NCBI RefSeq assembly: GCF_012972675.1
Contig: NZ_JABCRE010000003.1
Span: 496,001-560,000 of the forward strand
Origin: Pontixanthobacter rizhaonensis
GTDB lineage: Bacteria > Pseudomonadota > Alphaproteobacteria > Sphingomonadales > Sphingomonadaceae
Length of the DNA: 64,000 bases
Reading direction: 5' to 3'
The notes under the pieces were generated by a model. It did no database searches. It was not told the DNA's origin and saw nothing but the letters and a program-made list of their open reading frames with translations. Positions 35,541 through 44,189 of this stretch are shown piece by piece (positions within the stretch are counted from its first letter, which is position 1; every line of letters starts with the position of its first letter). The translations under genes were made by a program, and so were the position numbers.

Positions 35541-36764
35541 TTGCTTTATCATGCCTATGAAATGCAGCGCGCTTGGCTATCCAGCGCCAGCGCTTGGGCC
35601 TCGATCGGCGCAGAACTGCTAACCAACCCCCGCTTGCCAATGGGATATATGGGGCTTGGCCCGGCAGCAGCGTCGGCGCTGGAAGTGTTTGCCCACGCGG
35701 CAGCACCATATGGGAAGCCCGCCTTCGGGATCGAAACAGTAACGGTGGGCGATACCCAGCACGCGGTCACCGAAGCGACCGTGGTCAATAAACCATTTGG
35801 CGATCTAAAGCGGTTCGTGCGGGATGACTTGCCCGAAGACGCACCGAAACTGCTGATAATCGCTCCAATGAGCGGGCATTATGCAACATTGCTGCGCGGA
35901 ACGGTCGAACGGATGATCGACAGCTGCGAGGTGTATATTACTGATTGGGCTGATGCCAAAACCGTTCCCCAGCACGAAGGGTCTTTCGACCTCGACGACT
36001 ACATAGATTATATTATCGAGTTCCTTGAGCATATTGGGCCTAACGCAAACATGATGGCTGTATGCCAACCATCGGTGCCAGCCTTCGCAGCGACCGCGAT
36101 CATGAACCGCGATAAACACCCATGCATGCCCGATACGCTGACCATGATGGGTGGGCCAATCGATACGCGGGAATCACCCACGACCGTCAACGATATGGCG
36201 ATGGAGCGCCCGATCAGCTGGTTCCGCCAGACTGTTATTGCAACTGTTCCTATGAACCATCGCGGCGCAGGCCGGCGCGTTTACCCTGGCTTTTTGCAAC
36301 TGGCGAGCTTCATGAGCATGAACCTCGGTGCCCACATGTTGAGCCATTACGAGATGTTCAAGCACCTCACCAAAGGCGATGATGACAGTGCCCAAGCTAC
36401 CAAAGATTTCTATGATGAATATCGTGCGGTGTGCGACATGACTGCGGAATTTTACCTCCAAACGGTCGAGGAAGTATTCCAAAAGCATTCTATCCCGAAC
36501 GGGACATTCGTACATCGGGGTAAAGTGGTCGACCTGCATGAAATCAAGCAGACCGCGATACTCGCTGTTGAAGGCGAACGTGACGACATTTCAGGCTTGG
36601 GTCAAACCAAGGCAGCACTGACACTGGCCGATAAACTCTCTGAGAAAAAGAAGCGGTATTACGTCGCCGAAGGTGCCGGACATTACGGCATTTTCAACGG
36701 CAGCAAATGGCGCGATAAAGTTGCCCCCGTGGTTGAAGAGTTCATTGCCGATCACTCAGGCTAA
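35541..36764 (+). CDS. phaZ: intracellular polyhydroxybutyrate depolymerase
   Basis: Hydrolyses storage polyhydroxyalkanoate inside the cell. The gene starts at TTG 35541, supported by GGGGA upstream and by the opening MLYHAYEMQRAWL, which matches how the PhaZ1-type family begins. The 407-residue protein has an alpha/beta-hydrolase fold in which the nucleophile is Cys175 (AVCQPSVPAFAAT) in place of serine, as known for this family, and a C-terminal His in GAGHYGIFNGSKW. No signal peptide is present. PHA genes elsewhere in the window are phaB, a thiolase and a MaoC hydratase; the synthase is not here. Confidence 0.93.
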   Translation: MLYHAYEMQRAWLSSASAWASIGAELLTNPRLPMGYMGLGPAAASALEVFAHAAAPYGKPAFGIETVTVGDTQHAVTEATVVNKPFGDLKRFVRDDLPEDAPKLLIIAPMSGHYATLLRGTVERMIDSCEVYITDWADAKTVPQHEGSFDLDDYIDYIIEFLEHIGPNANMMAVCQPSVPAFAATAIMNRDKHPCMPDTLTMMGGPIDTRESPTTVNDMAMERPISWFRQTVIATVPMNHRGAGRRVYPGFLQLASFMSMNLGAHMLSHYEMFKHLTKGDDDSAQATKDFYDEYRAVCDMTAEFYLQTVEEVFQKHSIPNGTFVHRGKVVDLHEIKQTAILAVEGERDDISGLGQTKAALTLADKLSEKKKRYYVAEGAGHYGIFNGSKWRDKVAPVVEEFIADHSG

Positions 36765-36772
36765 TACCAGCT

Positions 36773-37384
36773 TCAAGCGGGCGGCAGCTCGCGCGGGGTT
36801 TTGCCGAAACTGAATATCTGTTTGATGATCCGCCGGGCTAGCATCAGCAGCCATATCGTCAGCACCAACAATACCATTGCGATGCCGCCTGCCCAATAGG
36901 GGTATTCGTAAGCGGCATAGAGCAATCCAGCGGTGGCCACATCCTCCACAGTGGACACAGCCACGTTGGTCACCGGCTCCGGGCTTGTATTGACCACAGC
37001 TCGTGCGCCAGCCTTGCCCCCATGCGAAAGCAATGCACCTCCGCCGCCTAGAATGAAGGCAATGACTTGAGTTGCAGGATCGGAAGGATCGACAATTGCC
37101 AGCGCCAACAGCGCGCCGCCGATAGGTCTGATCAGCGTATGGACCGTATCCCACAAGGTATCGAGCCACGCCACCTTATCGGCAAAAAACTCACATACAG
37201 CAGCAAGCCCAGCGACCCCCATGACCCACGGATTGGCAAGAATCTGCAGACTCTCAAGATGTTCGGGGAGCGGCACGACACCGGCTTGCATCGCAATACC
37301 AGTCGCCAGAACCGACAGATAAAGCCGCCAGCCCGACAGCAAGCTGACACTGCCGGCTATTCCGATAATTTCCATAATACCCAA
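36773..37384 (-). CDS. DUF4126 domain membrane protein
   Basis: Integral membrane protein of 203 residues with about five hydrophobic segments. Features fitting DUF4126 are the N-terminal GIAGSVSLLSGWRLYLSVLA, WVMGVAGLAAVCEFFADKVAWLD, and AFILGGGGALLSHGGKAGARA followed by NTSPEPVTN. The family has no assigned function. It is convergent with phaZ; a strong terminator separates it from the thiolase gene upstream. Confidence 0.8.
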   Translation of the reverse strand: MGIMEIIGIAGSVSLLSGWRLYLSVLATGIAMQAGVVPLPEHLESLQILANPWVMGVAGLAAVCEFFADKVAWLDTLWDTVHTLIRPIGGALLALAIVDPSDPATQVIAFILGGGGALLSHGGKAGARAVVNTSPEPVTNVAVSTVEDVATAGLLYAAYEYPYWAGGIAMVLLVLTIWLLMLARRIIKQIFSFGKTPRELPPA

Positions 37385-37418
37385 AACGGCCCATCCTCTC
37401 GGTTGAGAGAATGGGCCG
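37383..37418 (-). terminator. Rho-independent terminator after thiolase
   Basis: The stem 37387-37400 pairs with 37405-37418 (CGGCCCAT with ATGGGCCG, one mismatch, then CTCTC with GAGAG) with a GGTT/AACC loop and TTTT on the minus strand. It lies between the thiolase stop (37455) and the DUF4126 start (37384) and partly covers the DUF4126 leader. Confidence 0.8.
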
Positions 37419-37454
37419 CTTGGTTAGTTTTGGCAAGTTGCCTGATCAGCCGCT

Positions 37455-38633
37455 TCAGAAGATCTCGAACAGACCTGCAGCACCCATGCCGCCGCCAACA
37501 CACATGGTGACAACACCGTATTTGGCTTTGCGGCGCTGGCCTTCACGCAGGATGTGGCCGACGCAGCGCGCGCCCGTCATACCGTAAGGGTGGCCGATAG
37601 AAATCGAACCGCCATTCACGTTCAACTTATCATTATCGATGCCGAGCTGGTCACGGCAATAGATGACTTGAACCGCGAACGCTTCATTCAATTCCCACAG
37701 GTCGATATCATCCACCGTCAAGTCAAAACGCTTCAGCAGCTTGGGAATGGCGTAAACCGGGCCGATGCCCATTTCGTCGGGTTCAGTACCCGCCATTGCC
37801 ATACCGACACACCGGCCGAGCGGCTGCAGGCCGCGTTGTTCTGCAAGTTTGGCTTCCATTACAACCACAGCTGCTGAACCATCGGACAGCTGCGATGCGT
37901 TACCAGCGGTAATGGTCGTATCAGGACCAAGAACGGGTTGCAGCGATTGCAAGCCTTCCAAAGTAGTCGAAGGACGGTTGCCTTCATCTTTGGCAATGGT
38001 GACATCCGCATCAGATACTTCGCCCGTTTCACGGTCTTTCACCTTGTGAGTGGTGCTAACCGAAACGATTTCATCATCAAACAAGCCGGCTTCTTGCGCA
38101 GCAGCGGTACGTTGCTGCGATTGCAGACCATATTCGTCTTGAGCTTCACGGCTAATCTTATAACGCTGAGCCACAGTTTCAGCGGTCTGCAGCATCGGCA
38201 TGTAAATGGCACCGTGCATGGCCATCAGGGATGGATCCGGCATCATCCGCATTTCCGGTGTCTGCACCAGGCTGATCGATTCTTGACCACCAGCAGCAAC
38301 AATATCCATACGGTCGATCACAACTTGCTTGGAAGCAGTGGCGATAGCCATCAGGCCTGACGAGCACTGGCGGTCAATGGTCATGCCAGATACACCAATC
38401 GGGCACCCTGCCCGCAGCGCAACTTGCCGTCCAAGGTTGCCTGCCTGTGCGCCCTGCTGCAACGCAGCGCCCCATACCACATCGTCGATCTCGCCAGCTT
38501 CGACGCCGGCACGTTCGATTGCAGGCGCCAGAGCATAGGCCCCAAGTGTTGCCCCTGGGGTAGAATTGAAGGCGCCCTTATAGGCTTTGCCCATACCGGT
38601 ACGGGCGGCGGAAACGATTACTGCGTCGCGCAT
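37455..38633 (-). CDS. acetyl-CoA acetyltransferase / thiolase
   Basis: Thiolase of 392 residues; catalytic Cys90 in TIDRQCSSGLMAIATA, C-terminal His in SISIGHPYGMTGAR and Cys in MCVGGGMGAAG. The family includes both biosynthetic PhaA-type and degradative enzymes; the NGGSISIGHPYG form often belongs to FadA-like degradative ones. It lies 73 bases after a MaoC hydratase gene on the same strand, so both may act on the same acyl-CoA pathway. Confidence 0.93.
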   Translation of the reverse strand: MRDAVIVSAARTGMGKAYKGAFNSTPGATLGAYALAPAIERAGVEAGEIDDVVWGAALQQGAQAGNLGRQVALRAGCPIGVSGMTIDRQCSSGLMAIATASKQVVIDRMDIVAAGGQESISLVQTPEMRMMPDPSLMAMHGAIYMPMLQTAETVAQRYKISREAQDEYGLQSQQRTAAAQEAGLFDDEIVSVSTTHKVKDRETGEVSDADVTIAKDEGNRPSTTLEGLQSLQPVLGPDTTITAGNASQLSDGSAAVVVMEAKLAEQRGLQPLGRCVGMAMAGTEPDEMGIGPVYAIPKLLKRFDLTVDDIDLWELNEAFAVQVIYCRDQLGIDNDKLNVNGGSISIGHPYGMTGARCVGHILREGQRRKAKYGVVTMCVGGGMGAAGLFEIF

Positions 38634-38706
38634 GGCGAACTCCTTATATGATAGTGACTCAGTCTAATTCCCGGGGAGGGGATGAAAATCAGACGAAGAA
38701 CCCAAT

Positions 38707-39156
38707 TTAAACGAAAAACATGGTGATCCATTCGCAGATCAGGGCAGGCTTATCTTCGCCTTCGATCTCGATGGTAATTTCGCAAGTCTGTTGCCACTGA
38801 CCAGGACGTTTTTCGACCATTTCGGTCAGCTTCCAATGGCCGCGGATACGCTTGCCACTGCGTACCGGGGCGATGAAGCGGGTTTTGTTGCCGCCATAAT
38901 TCACACCCATCTTGATGCCTTCCATGCGAGGCATGTTGGATTCAGCGGATAGGTAAGGAATCATCGAGAGCGTCAGGAAACCATGCGCAATTGTGCCGCC
39001 AAACGGCGTCATTTTTGCAGCTTCTTCATTGATGTGGATGAACTGATGGTCACCAGTTGCATCAGCGAATTGATTGATACGCTCTTGGCTCATTTCGGCC
39101 CATTCGCTGGTACCAATAACTTCGCCGACCTTGGCTGCGATATCTTGCGGTGACAT
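38707..39156 (-). CDS. MaoC-like (R)-specific enoyl-CoA hydratase
   Basis: Hot-dog-fold hydratase of 149 residues. ATG 39156 has GGAG six bases upstream; an earlier in-frame ATG at 39168 overlaps that site. The hydratase-2 motif is present: ATGDHQFIHINEEAAKMTPF followed by GGTIAHGFLTLSM, with Asp and His as catalytic pair. Such enzymes add water to enoyl-CoA, giving (R)-3-hydroxyacyl-CoA, which can feed PHA synthesis. The thiolase gene is immediately downstream. Confidence 0.92.
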   Translation of the reverse strand: MSPQDIAAKVGEVIGTSEWAEMSQERINQFADATGDHQFIHINEEAAKMTPFGGTIAHGFLTLSMIPYLSAESNMPRMEGIKMGVNYGGNKTRFIAPVRSGKRIRGHWKLTEMVEKRPGQWQQTCEITIEIEGEDKPALICEWITMFFV

Positions 39157-39247
39157 GTTTCTCTCCATGTAGCTGTGTATGTTGCAACGCTACATGGAGC
39201 ATATCGGAGGTTAGCGCAACGAGGTTTCCGTAAACGTCAACCTGCCG

Positions 39248-40645
39248 CTACGGCGTGCTGGGCGAAAGACGCGGCGGAACACGGCGCTTGGGCGGCTCTG
39301 GCTCAGCCGGTGCAGCAAGCGGTCCGTGAACCGCCCGATGCGAATCGAGCCGCTTGCAGTACGTCCACAGCGCGCATTGCAATGCAACCAGCATCAAAAC
39401 ATAGGGCTGATAGGCAATACCTTGGAACAGAGAGCCGACCAGATAAATGATCTGGGCGTATTGCAATGCAGTGGCGAGCGGCGCTTGCCACTGCTCGCCG
39501 TCGCCTTGCAGTTTGCGCCATTTGCGGCGAATACGCTCCATATGCCACAAGCCCAACGCATGGATCCATAACCATACGAACAGGCCCGGCCAGCCTTGCT
39601 CGCCCAGCATTTCAAACACTGCTGAGTGGAACGCGCGCCCTTCATCTACTACTTCACGATATTCGACAGAAGTCGTGTTGCCGGTCTCCTGCCGGATCGG
39701 GATATCATAAGTGAACTTATTCCCCCGGAACGAATCGAAACCGCCGCCGGTGGGATTTTCCAAGGCATAGTCAAATGTCCATTCCCACACCTTCAAGCGG
39801 GTGGAGGCGGACTCGTCCCCGTCGGTACTACCAAGGGTAGCCATCCGGTCGTAATAGGATTGCGGAAGGAACGGCAGCGCGACAAACACCAGCGTCGCCC
39901 CGGCCATAATAAATGTGAGCCGCCGCTTTACGTCTCGCAATGCAAGCACCAGCAAAACCGCAATACACACCAGACCCGTCCGCGCTTCTGTGCCGACAGG
40001 AATGAGCAGGCACGAAAAGATCAAACCGGTAGAAAAAAGTTTCACACGCCAATCCGGTTTGAAGATCGTGCCGTATTTATTGAACCACAACACAATCGGA
40101 ATGCTACAAATCGCCACCGCGGCAAGCGTGGAGCTTTCATAGATACCGCTGTTGTCATTCACGAAGAACAGCTTGTTTTCATAGCCGCCCCCGCCAAGAA
40201 TAATCTTGATACCTGCACTGATGACAATGGCACTAACGGTTATCACCATCGTGAGAAGAGCTGCCTCGATCCGGAGCTTGGTAGTCAATGTCAGCGGTAG
40301 AAATATCGCAAAGAACATAGCCTTCCAGACCCAGTCCCACTTGGTGGCCGCAAATTCGGGAAAGTCTGCTTGGGATGTCGTCCACCAGCAGTAGAATAGC
40401 AGCGCAGCGATCAAGCCTTGGCGAAAGGTGAATTTTGCACCCTTTTTTGGGTCGGTCAGGAGCCATCCCGCAAATGCCGCAACAAATGTTAGCAGCGAAG
40501 GACTGATCGCGGGCATAATGGTGAAGCCCATTTTTCCTGGCGCCAGGATGTCGACGTAAATATAGGCGAGCACCCACACAAACGGGCGCCGGAATCCGAT
40601 GGCAAGGAACGCCATAAGAAATCCGAACAGGGCAAGATCAAGCAT
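39248..40645 (-). CDS. putative O-glycosylation ligase, exosortase A-associated (Wzy/O-antigen ligase-like)
   Basis: Polytopic membrane protein of 465 residues, about ten to twelve helices, with the O-antigen-ligase/polymerase domain (Wzy_C) in the middle and a large periplasmic loop near residues 290-350. The opening MLDLALFGFLMAFLAIGFRR and the DILAPGKMGFTIMPAISPS region fit the family found with exosortase A (TIGR03097 as I recall it). GGAGGG lies just before ATG 40645. Its first 8 bases overlap the end of a small membrane-protein frame. It probably polymerises or transfers an exopolysaccharide or glycan in the periplasm. Confidence 0.85.
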   Translation of the reverse strand: MLDLALFGFLMAFLAIGFRRPFVWVLAYIYVDILAPGKMGFTIMPAISPSLLTFVAAFAGWLLTDPKKGAKFTFRQGLIAALLFYCWWTTSQADFPEFAATKWDWVWKAMFFAIFLPLTLTTKLRIEAALLTMVITVSAIVISAGIKIILGGGGYENKLFFVNDNSGIYESSTLAAVAICSIPIVLWFNKYGTIFKPDWRVKLFSTGLIFSCLLIPVGTEARTGLVCIAVLLVLALRDVKRRLTFIMAGATLVFVALPFLPQSYYDRMATLGSTDGDESASTRLKVWEWTFDYALENPTGGGFDSFRGNKFTYDIPIRQETGNTTSVEYREVVDEGRAFHSAVFEMLGEQGWPGLFVWLWIHALGLWHMERIRRKWRKLQGDGEQWQAPLATALQYAQIIYLVGSLFQGIAYQPYVLMLVALQCALWTYCKRLDSHRAVHGPLAAPAEPEPPKRRVPPRLSPSTP

Positions 40646-40793
40646 CTTTGGCCCTCCGCTTCCGGCGTTCTTCCGGGCTTTCTCGTTTAACGTCCAGCTC
40701 TGGCTCTCGGTCCAGTTCATTCCGGCTGACAGCGCGAATAAGCGCAAGCAGTATTAAGGAATGCGTAAGGGCAAGGGCGAAATAGTCGATCAC
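40638..40793 (-). CDS. possible 51-residue membrane protein coupled to the XrtA-associated ligase
   Basis: Short frame opening with GTG 40793 (MIDYFALALTHSLILLALIRA), a single hydrophobic helix at about 2-22, followed by a highly charged tail (RNELDREPELDVKRESPEER...). Its stop TGA lies 8 bases inside the ligase gene, and the ligase ribosome-binding site sits within its last codons, a layout expected for coupled translation. The frame also continues upstream to GTG 40841. Helix-plus-charged-tail design and tight overlap argue for a real gene; codon evidence is limited. Confidence 0.5.
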   Translation of the reverse strand: MIDYFALALTHSLILLALIRAVSRNELDREPELDVKRESPEERRKRRAKDA

Positions 40794-40884
40794 GTTACAG
40801 AACAAGGCTCCAGCGGAAGGTCTGAGGCCAGTTAGCAGCACGGGGTTGACGGCGCGTTAAGGTTACTTGGCTAATTACGGTCAC

Positions 40885-42117
40885 ATGACCCGCATTCTTC
40901 ATATTCTCGATCATTCCTTGCCGCTTCATAGCGGCTACACCTTTCGCACCCGTGCGATCATGAAAAGCCAGCAAAACGCCGGGATGGATGTCCGCGGAAT
41001 TACTGGGCAGCGTCACGCGGCAGATGGGCCGATGGTGCAAGAGACCGAAGGTTTGACCTTTTATCGCACGCCAGGGACTGCAGATGGGCCCGTTGGTGTG
41101 CGGGAACTGCGTGAAGTTGGCGCCTTGGCCCACGCCATTGAAACCACCGCCGAAGAATGGCGCCCGGATATTCTCCATGCGCATTCCCCGGCGCTATGCG
41201 GACATGCCGGGCTGAAAGCAGCTCGCAAACTCGGCATACCGCTGGTCTATGAGATTCGTGCGTTCTGGGAAGATGCTGCGGTTGGCAACGGCACAGGTAG
41301 CGAAGGTTCACTCAAATACCGGATGACCCGCGCCTTGGAGAATCATGTTGTGACCGGAGCAGATGCTGTTTTCACCATTTGTCATGGCTTGCGAGATGAC
41401 CTGATCAAACGCGGTCATAATGGCGGAAAAATAGGTATTTCGCCCAACGGCGTAGATTTATCTCTGTTCGGTGATCCACCGCCGCGCGATGAAGCTCTGG
41501 CGAAAGAACTTGGATTGCCTGCCGGTGGGCCAGTAATTGGTTTTATCGGCAGTTTCTACGACTACGAGGGGCTGGACGATTTAATCGCTTCGATGCCTCA
41601 TTTGTTGGCCCTCCAGCCAAGTGCCCAGCTATTATTGATCGGCGGCGGGCCGCGCGACGAGGCTTTGCGGCAGCAAGCAGCCGCTTCCCCAGCTGGGCAG
41701 GCCATACATTTTACCGGCCGTGTGCCGCATGACCAAGTGGAACGGTACTACTCTCTGATCGATATTCTGGCGTATCCCAGAAAGGCCAGTCGCTTGACCG
41801 ATTTGGTGACTCCGCTCAAGCCGCTTGAGGCGATGGCACAGCGGCGCATAGTCGCCGCGTCTGATGTGGGCGGGCATAGGGAACTCATTACCGATCGCGA
41901 AACCGGAGTGCTTTTCCCCGCAGACGATCCCGCCGGATGCGCCGCTGCGCTAAGCGACCTTTATGACAGCCGCGATGATTGGGATGCCATGCGTAATCGC
42001 GCCAAACTCCACATCACAGACCGCCATGACTGGGCCCAGAACATTTATCGTTATCAAAGCGTTTACCAACGTCTGTTAACCCCGAAAGCCAATCAGAGTA
42101 TCGCGACCGCCGCATAA
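40885..42117 (+). CDS. glycosyltransferase, exosortase A-associated (GT4)
   Basis: GT-B glycosyltransferase of 410 residues. The N-terminus MTRILHILDHSLPLHSGYTF followed by RTRAI matches what I recall of TIGR04063, a family tied to the PEP-CTERM/XrtA exopolysaccharide system. The donor-binding domain has GFIGSFYDYEGLDDLIASMP, FTGRVPHDQVERYYSLIDIL and the E-x7-E region KPLEAMAQRRIVAASDVGG. It is divergent from the ligase and its small partner gene, across about 90 bases. It adds a sugar to a lipid-linked or extracellular glycan; the sugar is unknown. Confidence 0.88.
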   Translation: MTRILHILDHSLPLHSGYTFRTRAIMKSQQNAGMDVRGITGQRHAADGPMVQETEGLTFYRTPGTADGPVGVRELREVGALAHAIETTAEEWRPDILHAHSPALCGHAGLKAARKLGIPLVYEIRAFWEDAAVGNGTGSEGSLKYRMTRALENHVVTGADAVFTICHGLRDDLIKRGHNGGKIGISPNGVDLSLFGDPPPRDEALAKELGLPAGGPVIGFIGSFYDYEGLDDLIASMPHLLALQPSAQLLLIGGGPRDEALRQQAAASPAGQAIHFTGRVPHDQVERYYSLIDILAYPRKASRLTDLVTPLKPLEAMAQRRIVAASDVGGHRELITDRETGVLFPADDPAGCAAALSDLYDSRDDWDAMRNRAKLHITDRHDWAQNIYRYQSVYQRLLTPKANQSIATAA

Positions 42118-42155
42118 GTGCAGTCGCCAGCTTGAAGGCAATAAGAGGCGACCAC

Positions 42156-43922
42156 GTGTTCGGAAAAAACCGAAAGCAGACTGGCAAACAAGCTGCGATC
42201 AGTACGCACCCCGCGTTTCCAGCGGTCGTCGCTTTGTGGTTTGCAGCGCTTTTAGGGCTCGGCAGTCTTGTGCTGCCTGTTATGCTATTTGAGAAATTAG
42301 CGACCGCGACCGGGCTTTCCTCGGTTGTCAGCGCAGCGGCGCCCCCTTTGGGTATGACAGCGCGTTTGCTAATTGCGGGCGTAGCTGCCGTCGCGGGTGC
42401 GATTGCCGGTGTGTTCATTGCGCGCAAAGTGGCAGCAGCACAGGGCAATACGACATCTGAACGTGCCATCTCGCCAGCCAAGCGCGGCGAACAAAAAAAT
42501 GACCCCGGCCAGAAACGACCAATTTCTGCGCATGAGGAGTTGGGGTCTGAATATCTTGATGAGCCGATCGCGGATGCCGCACAGACACCGGGCCGTTACA
42601 CTGGCAGGCGGCGGGCATTGGCCGTCACGGATGACAGCGGGCCAAGCGAATATCTGGAAAGCGCGCCGTTACCTGGCGAGAGTCTGACGATTGATCCGGC
42701 CCCTGAAACGCCGCGCGAGGATGAACCATCCGCAATTGAAAGCGATACAACAGATACCTTGGATCTTGATGAGCTGGGACTAACCGAAGAAGCGTCCGTG
42801 CCTGACCAACAATCCGAGGAATTGGTAGAACAAGCCCCGATTGCAATGCCCGTTCCGGAGCCCGAATGGGCGGCCGAAGATAATGATCGCACCAGCTTTA
42901 CTGCGAGTGAAACCATACCTGTTAACGCATCTGCGGGGTCTGCCTCCTACGATGAAACTACTCCCTTAACACCGAGAGAGGAGCTCGCTGCTATGACCCA
43001 AAGACTGACCACGCCCGCAGAAGCGACAGCCTATAATCCGCTGTCGCAACATGCCGCAAATAACGAGCTTGGTCAGGATGACCATTCGACGGATAGCGCC
43101 GTACATGCAGAGCCCACCACGGTAGAAGCATCAGGTCAGCCTGTGCTTGACCAATCACTTTCCGATCTGGGAATGGTCGAATTGGTCGAACGGTTTGCTC
43201 TCGCGCTACAAAACAAAAAAATGGAAGATGCCAAGGCTCAACAGCCTAAGGCCGCTCCGTATAATCCGTTCGAACAGAACATAACGGACGAAACCGAGAT
43301 CGAACCTCCGGTATTTCGTCGATCCAATCCGGAAGAAACAGCACCTGCCGCACCAGCAGCGGAACCGCAGCACATTCAACCTCTGCCTTCATTCGCGCAA
43401 TCTGCACCCAATGCCATGCCTTCCTCACTTCAGCCGATGACTCTCGATGAAGAATTAGAGGAAGACGCTTTTGACGGTATCGAAGATTTGGGTTTGTCGC
43501 TGAATGTGTCGCCTAATCGATTTGCCAAACCAGAACCGGTAGAAAACGCTGCAGATACTGCCCCAGATATTGGCGCAGACACTGGCGCTGATGGGGACTC
43601 AGAATTCAGCTCCCTCCTCTCCCTCAAAAGCCCGCTTAACGCTGGTCAAGAGTTCGTTCGCATCGATGCGGAGTTTGACCGTCCCAACACTGCCGAACCT
43701 GTTGTGGTCTTTCCGGGTCAACACGCCGGCTCCGCTCACGATGCTTTAGGATCGGCGTCACCTGCCGAACCGCAACAGGCTGAGCCTGCTCCGAAACCTA
43801 GGGCCTTCGACGCACCGCAAGGGATTGCACCCCAAGCGTCTACTGCCGCGAATAATAGCGAGACAGAGCGAGCGCTTCGTGACGCTCTTGAGAAGCTACA
43901 GAAAATGAGCGGCGCAGCCTAA
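42156..43922 (+). CDS. large acidic membrane-anchored protein of unknown function
   Basis: The start is taken as GTG 42156, with AAGAGG seven bases upstream; a TTG at 42132 is also in frame. The 588-residue protein has two N-terminal hydrophobic helices (about 21-45, VVALWFAALLGLGSLVLPVM, and 67-92, LLIAGVAAVAGAIAGVFIAR). About 480 residues follow that are acidic, Pro/Ala/Glu-rich and probably disordered. Two similar spots (TAYNPLSQ, APYNPFEQ) and a predicted amphipathic helix LGMVELVERFALALQ stand out; the end RALRDALEKLQKMSG may be a short coiled coil. No family is recognised. It follows the glycosyltransferase by 38 bases. Confidence 0.75.
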   Translation: MFGKNRKQTGKQAAISTHPAFPAVVALWFAALLGLGSLVLPVMLFEKLATATGLSSVVSAAAPPLGMTARLLIAGVAAVAGAIAGVFIARKVAAAQGNTTSERAISPAKRGEQKNDPGQKRPISAHEELGSEYLDEPIADAAQTPGRYTGRRRALAVTDDSGPSEYLESAPLPGESLTIDPAPETPREDEPSAIESDTTDTLDLDELGLTEEASVPDQQSEELVEQAPIAMPVPEPEWAAEDNDRTSFTASETIPVNASAGSASYDETTPLTPREELAAMTQRLTTPAEATAYNPLSQHAANNELGQDDHSTDSAVHAEPTTVEASGQPVLDQSLSDLGMVELVERFALALQNKKMEDAKAQQPKAAPYNPFEQNITDETEIEPPVFRRSNPEETAPAAPAAEPQHIQPLPSFAQSAPNAMPSSLQPMTLDEELEEDAFDGIEDLGLSLNVSPNRFAKPEPVENAADTAPDIGADTGADGDSEFSSLLSLKSPLNAGQEFVRIDAEFDRPNTAEPVVVFPGQHAGSAHDALGSASPAEPQQAEPAPKPRAFDAPQGIAPQASTAANNSETERALRDALEKLQKMSGAA

Positions 43923-44189
43923 CACGCCCCAAACGCTGCAAATTGCGCAACAGGTGTTGCGCGGCATTTGCCTGCCCCTAGGGGCGCTCGCATCAGAGCG
44001 CTGTAGGACAGGCCCAACTTGTGCCGCGCATACGATATCTTGCCCCTTCGCAGTTGCAAAAATCTTTTCATGTCGCCATGACGGTGGTTCGTGAAACTTT
44101 CCGACGCTGAAAGGCGAGGAAACACGATACACTGCCGGTATGGGGTGCGGGACCTCAGCGTCGGCACCTGACATGATAGGAAGTAATGC
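43923..44189 (+). promoter_or_regulatory. structured leader region upstream of gltB
   Basis: 267 bases without a gene but with three inverted repeats. GCGCAAC (43945-43951) with GTTGCGC (43956-43962) is a perfect 7-bp hairpin. A bulged stem spans 43970-44013 (GCCTG with CAGGC outside, GCGCTC with GAGCGC around the loop GCATCA). CCGACGCTGA (44101-44110) is perfectly matched by TCAGCGTCGG (44155-44164), closing about 25 bases before gltB. AGGAAG at about 44178-44183 is the gltB ribosome-binding site. The first two may end the preceding gene; the third lies in the expected gltB 5' UTR. Confidence 0.5.
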
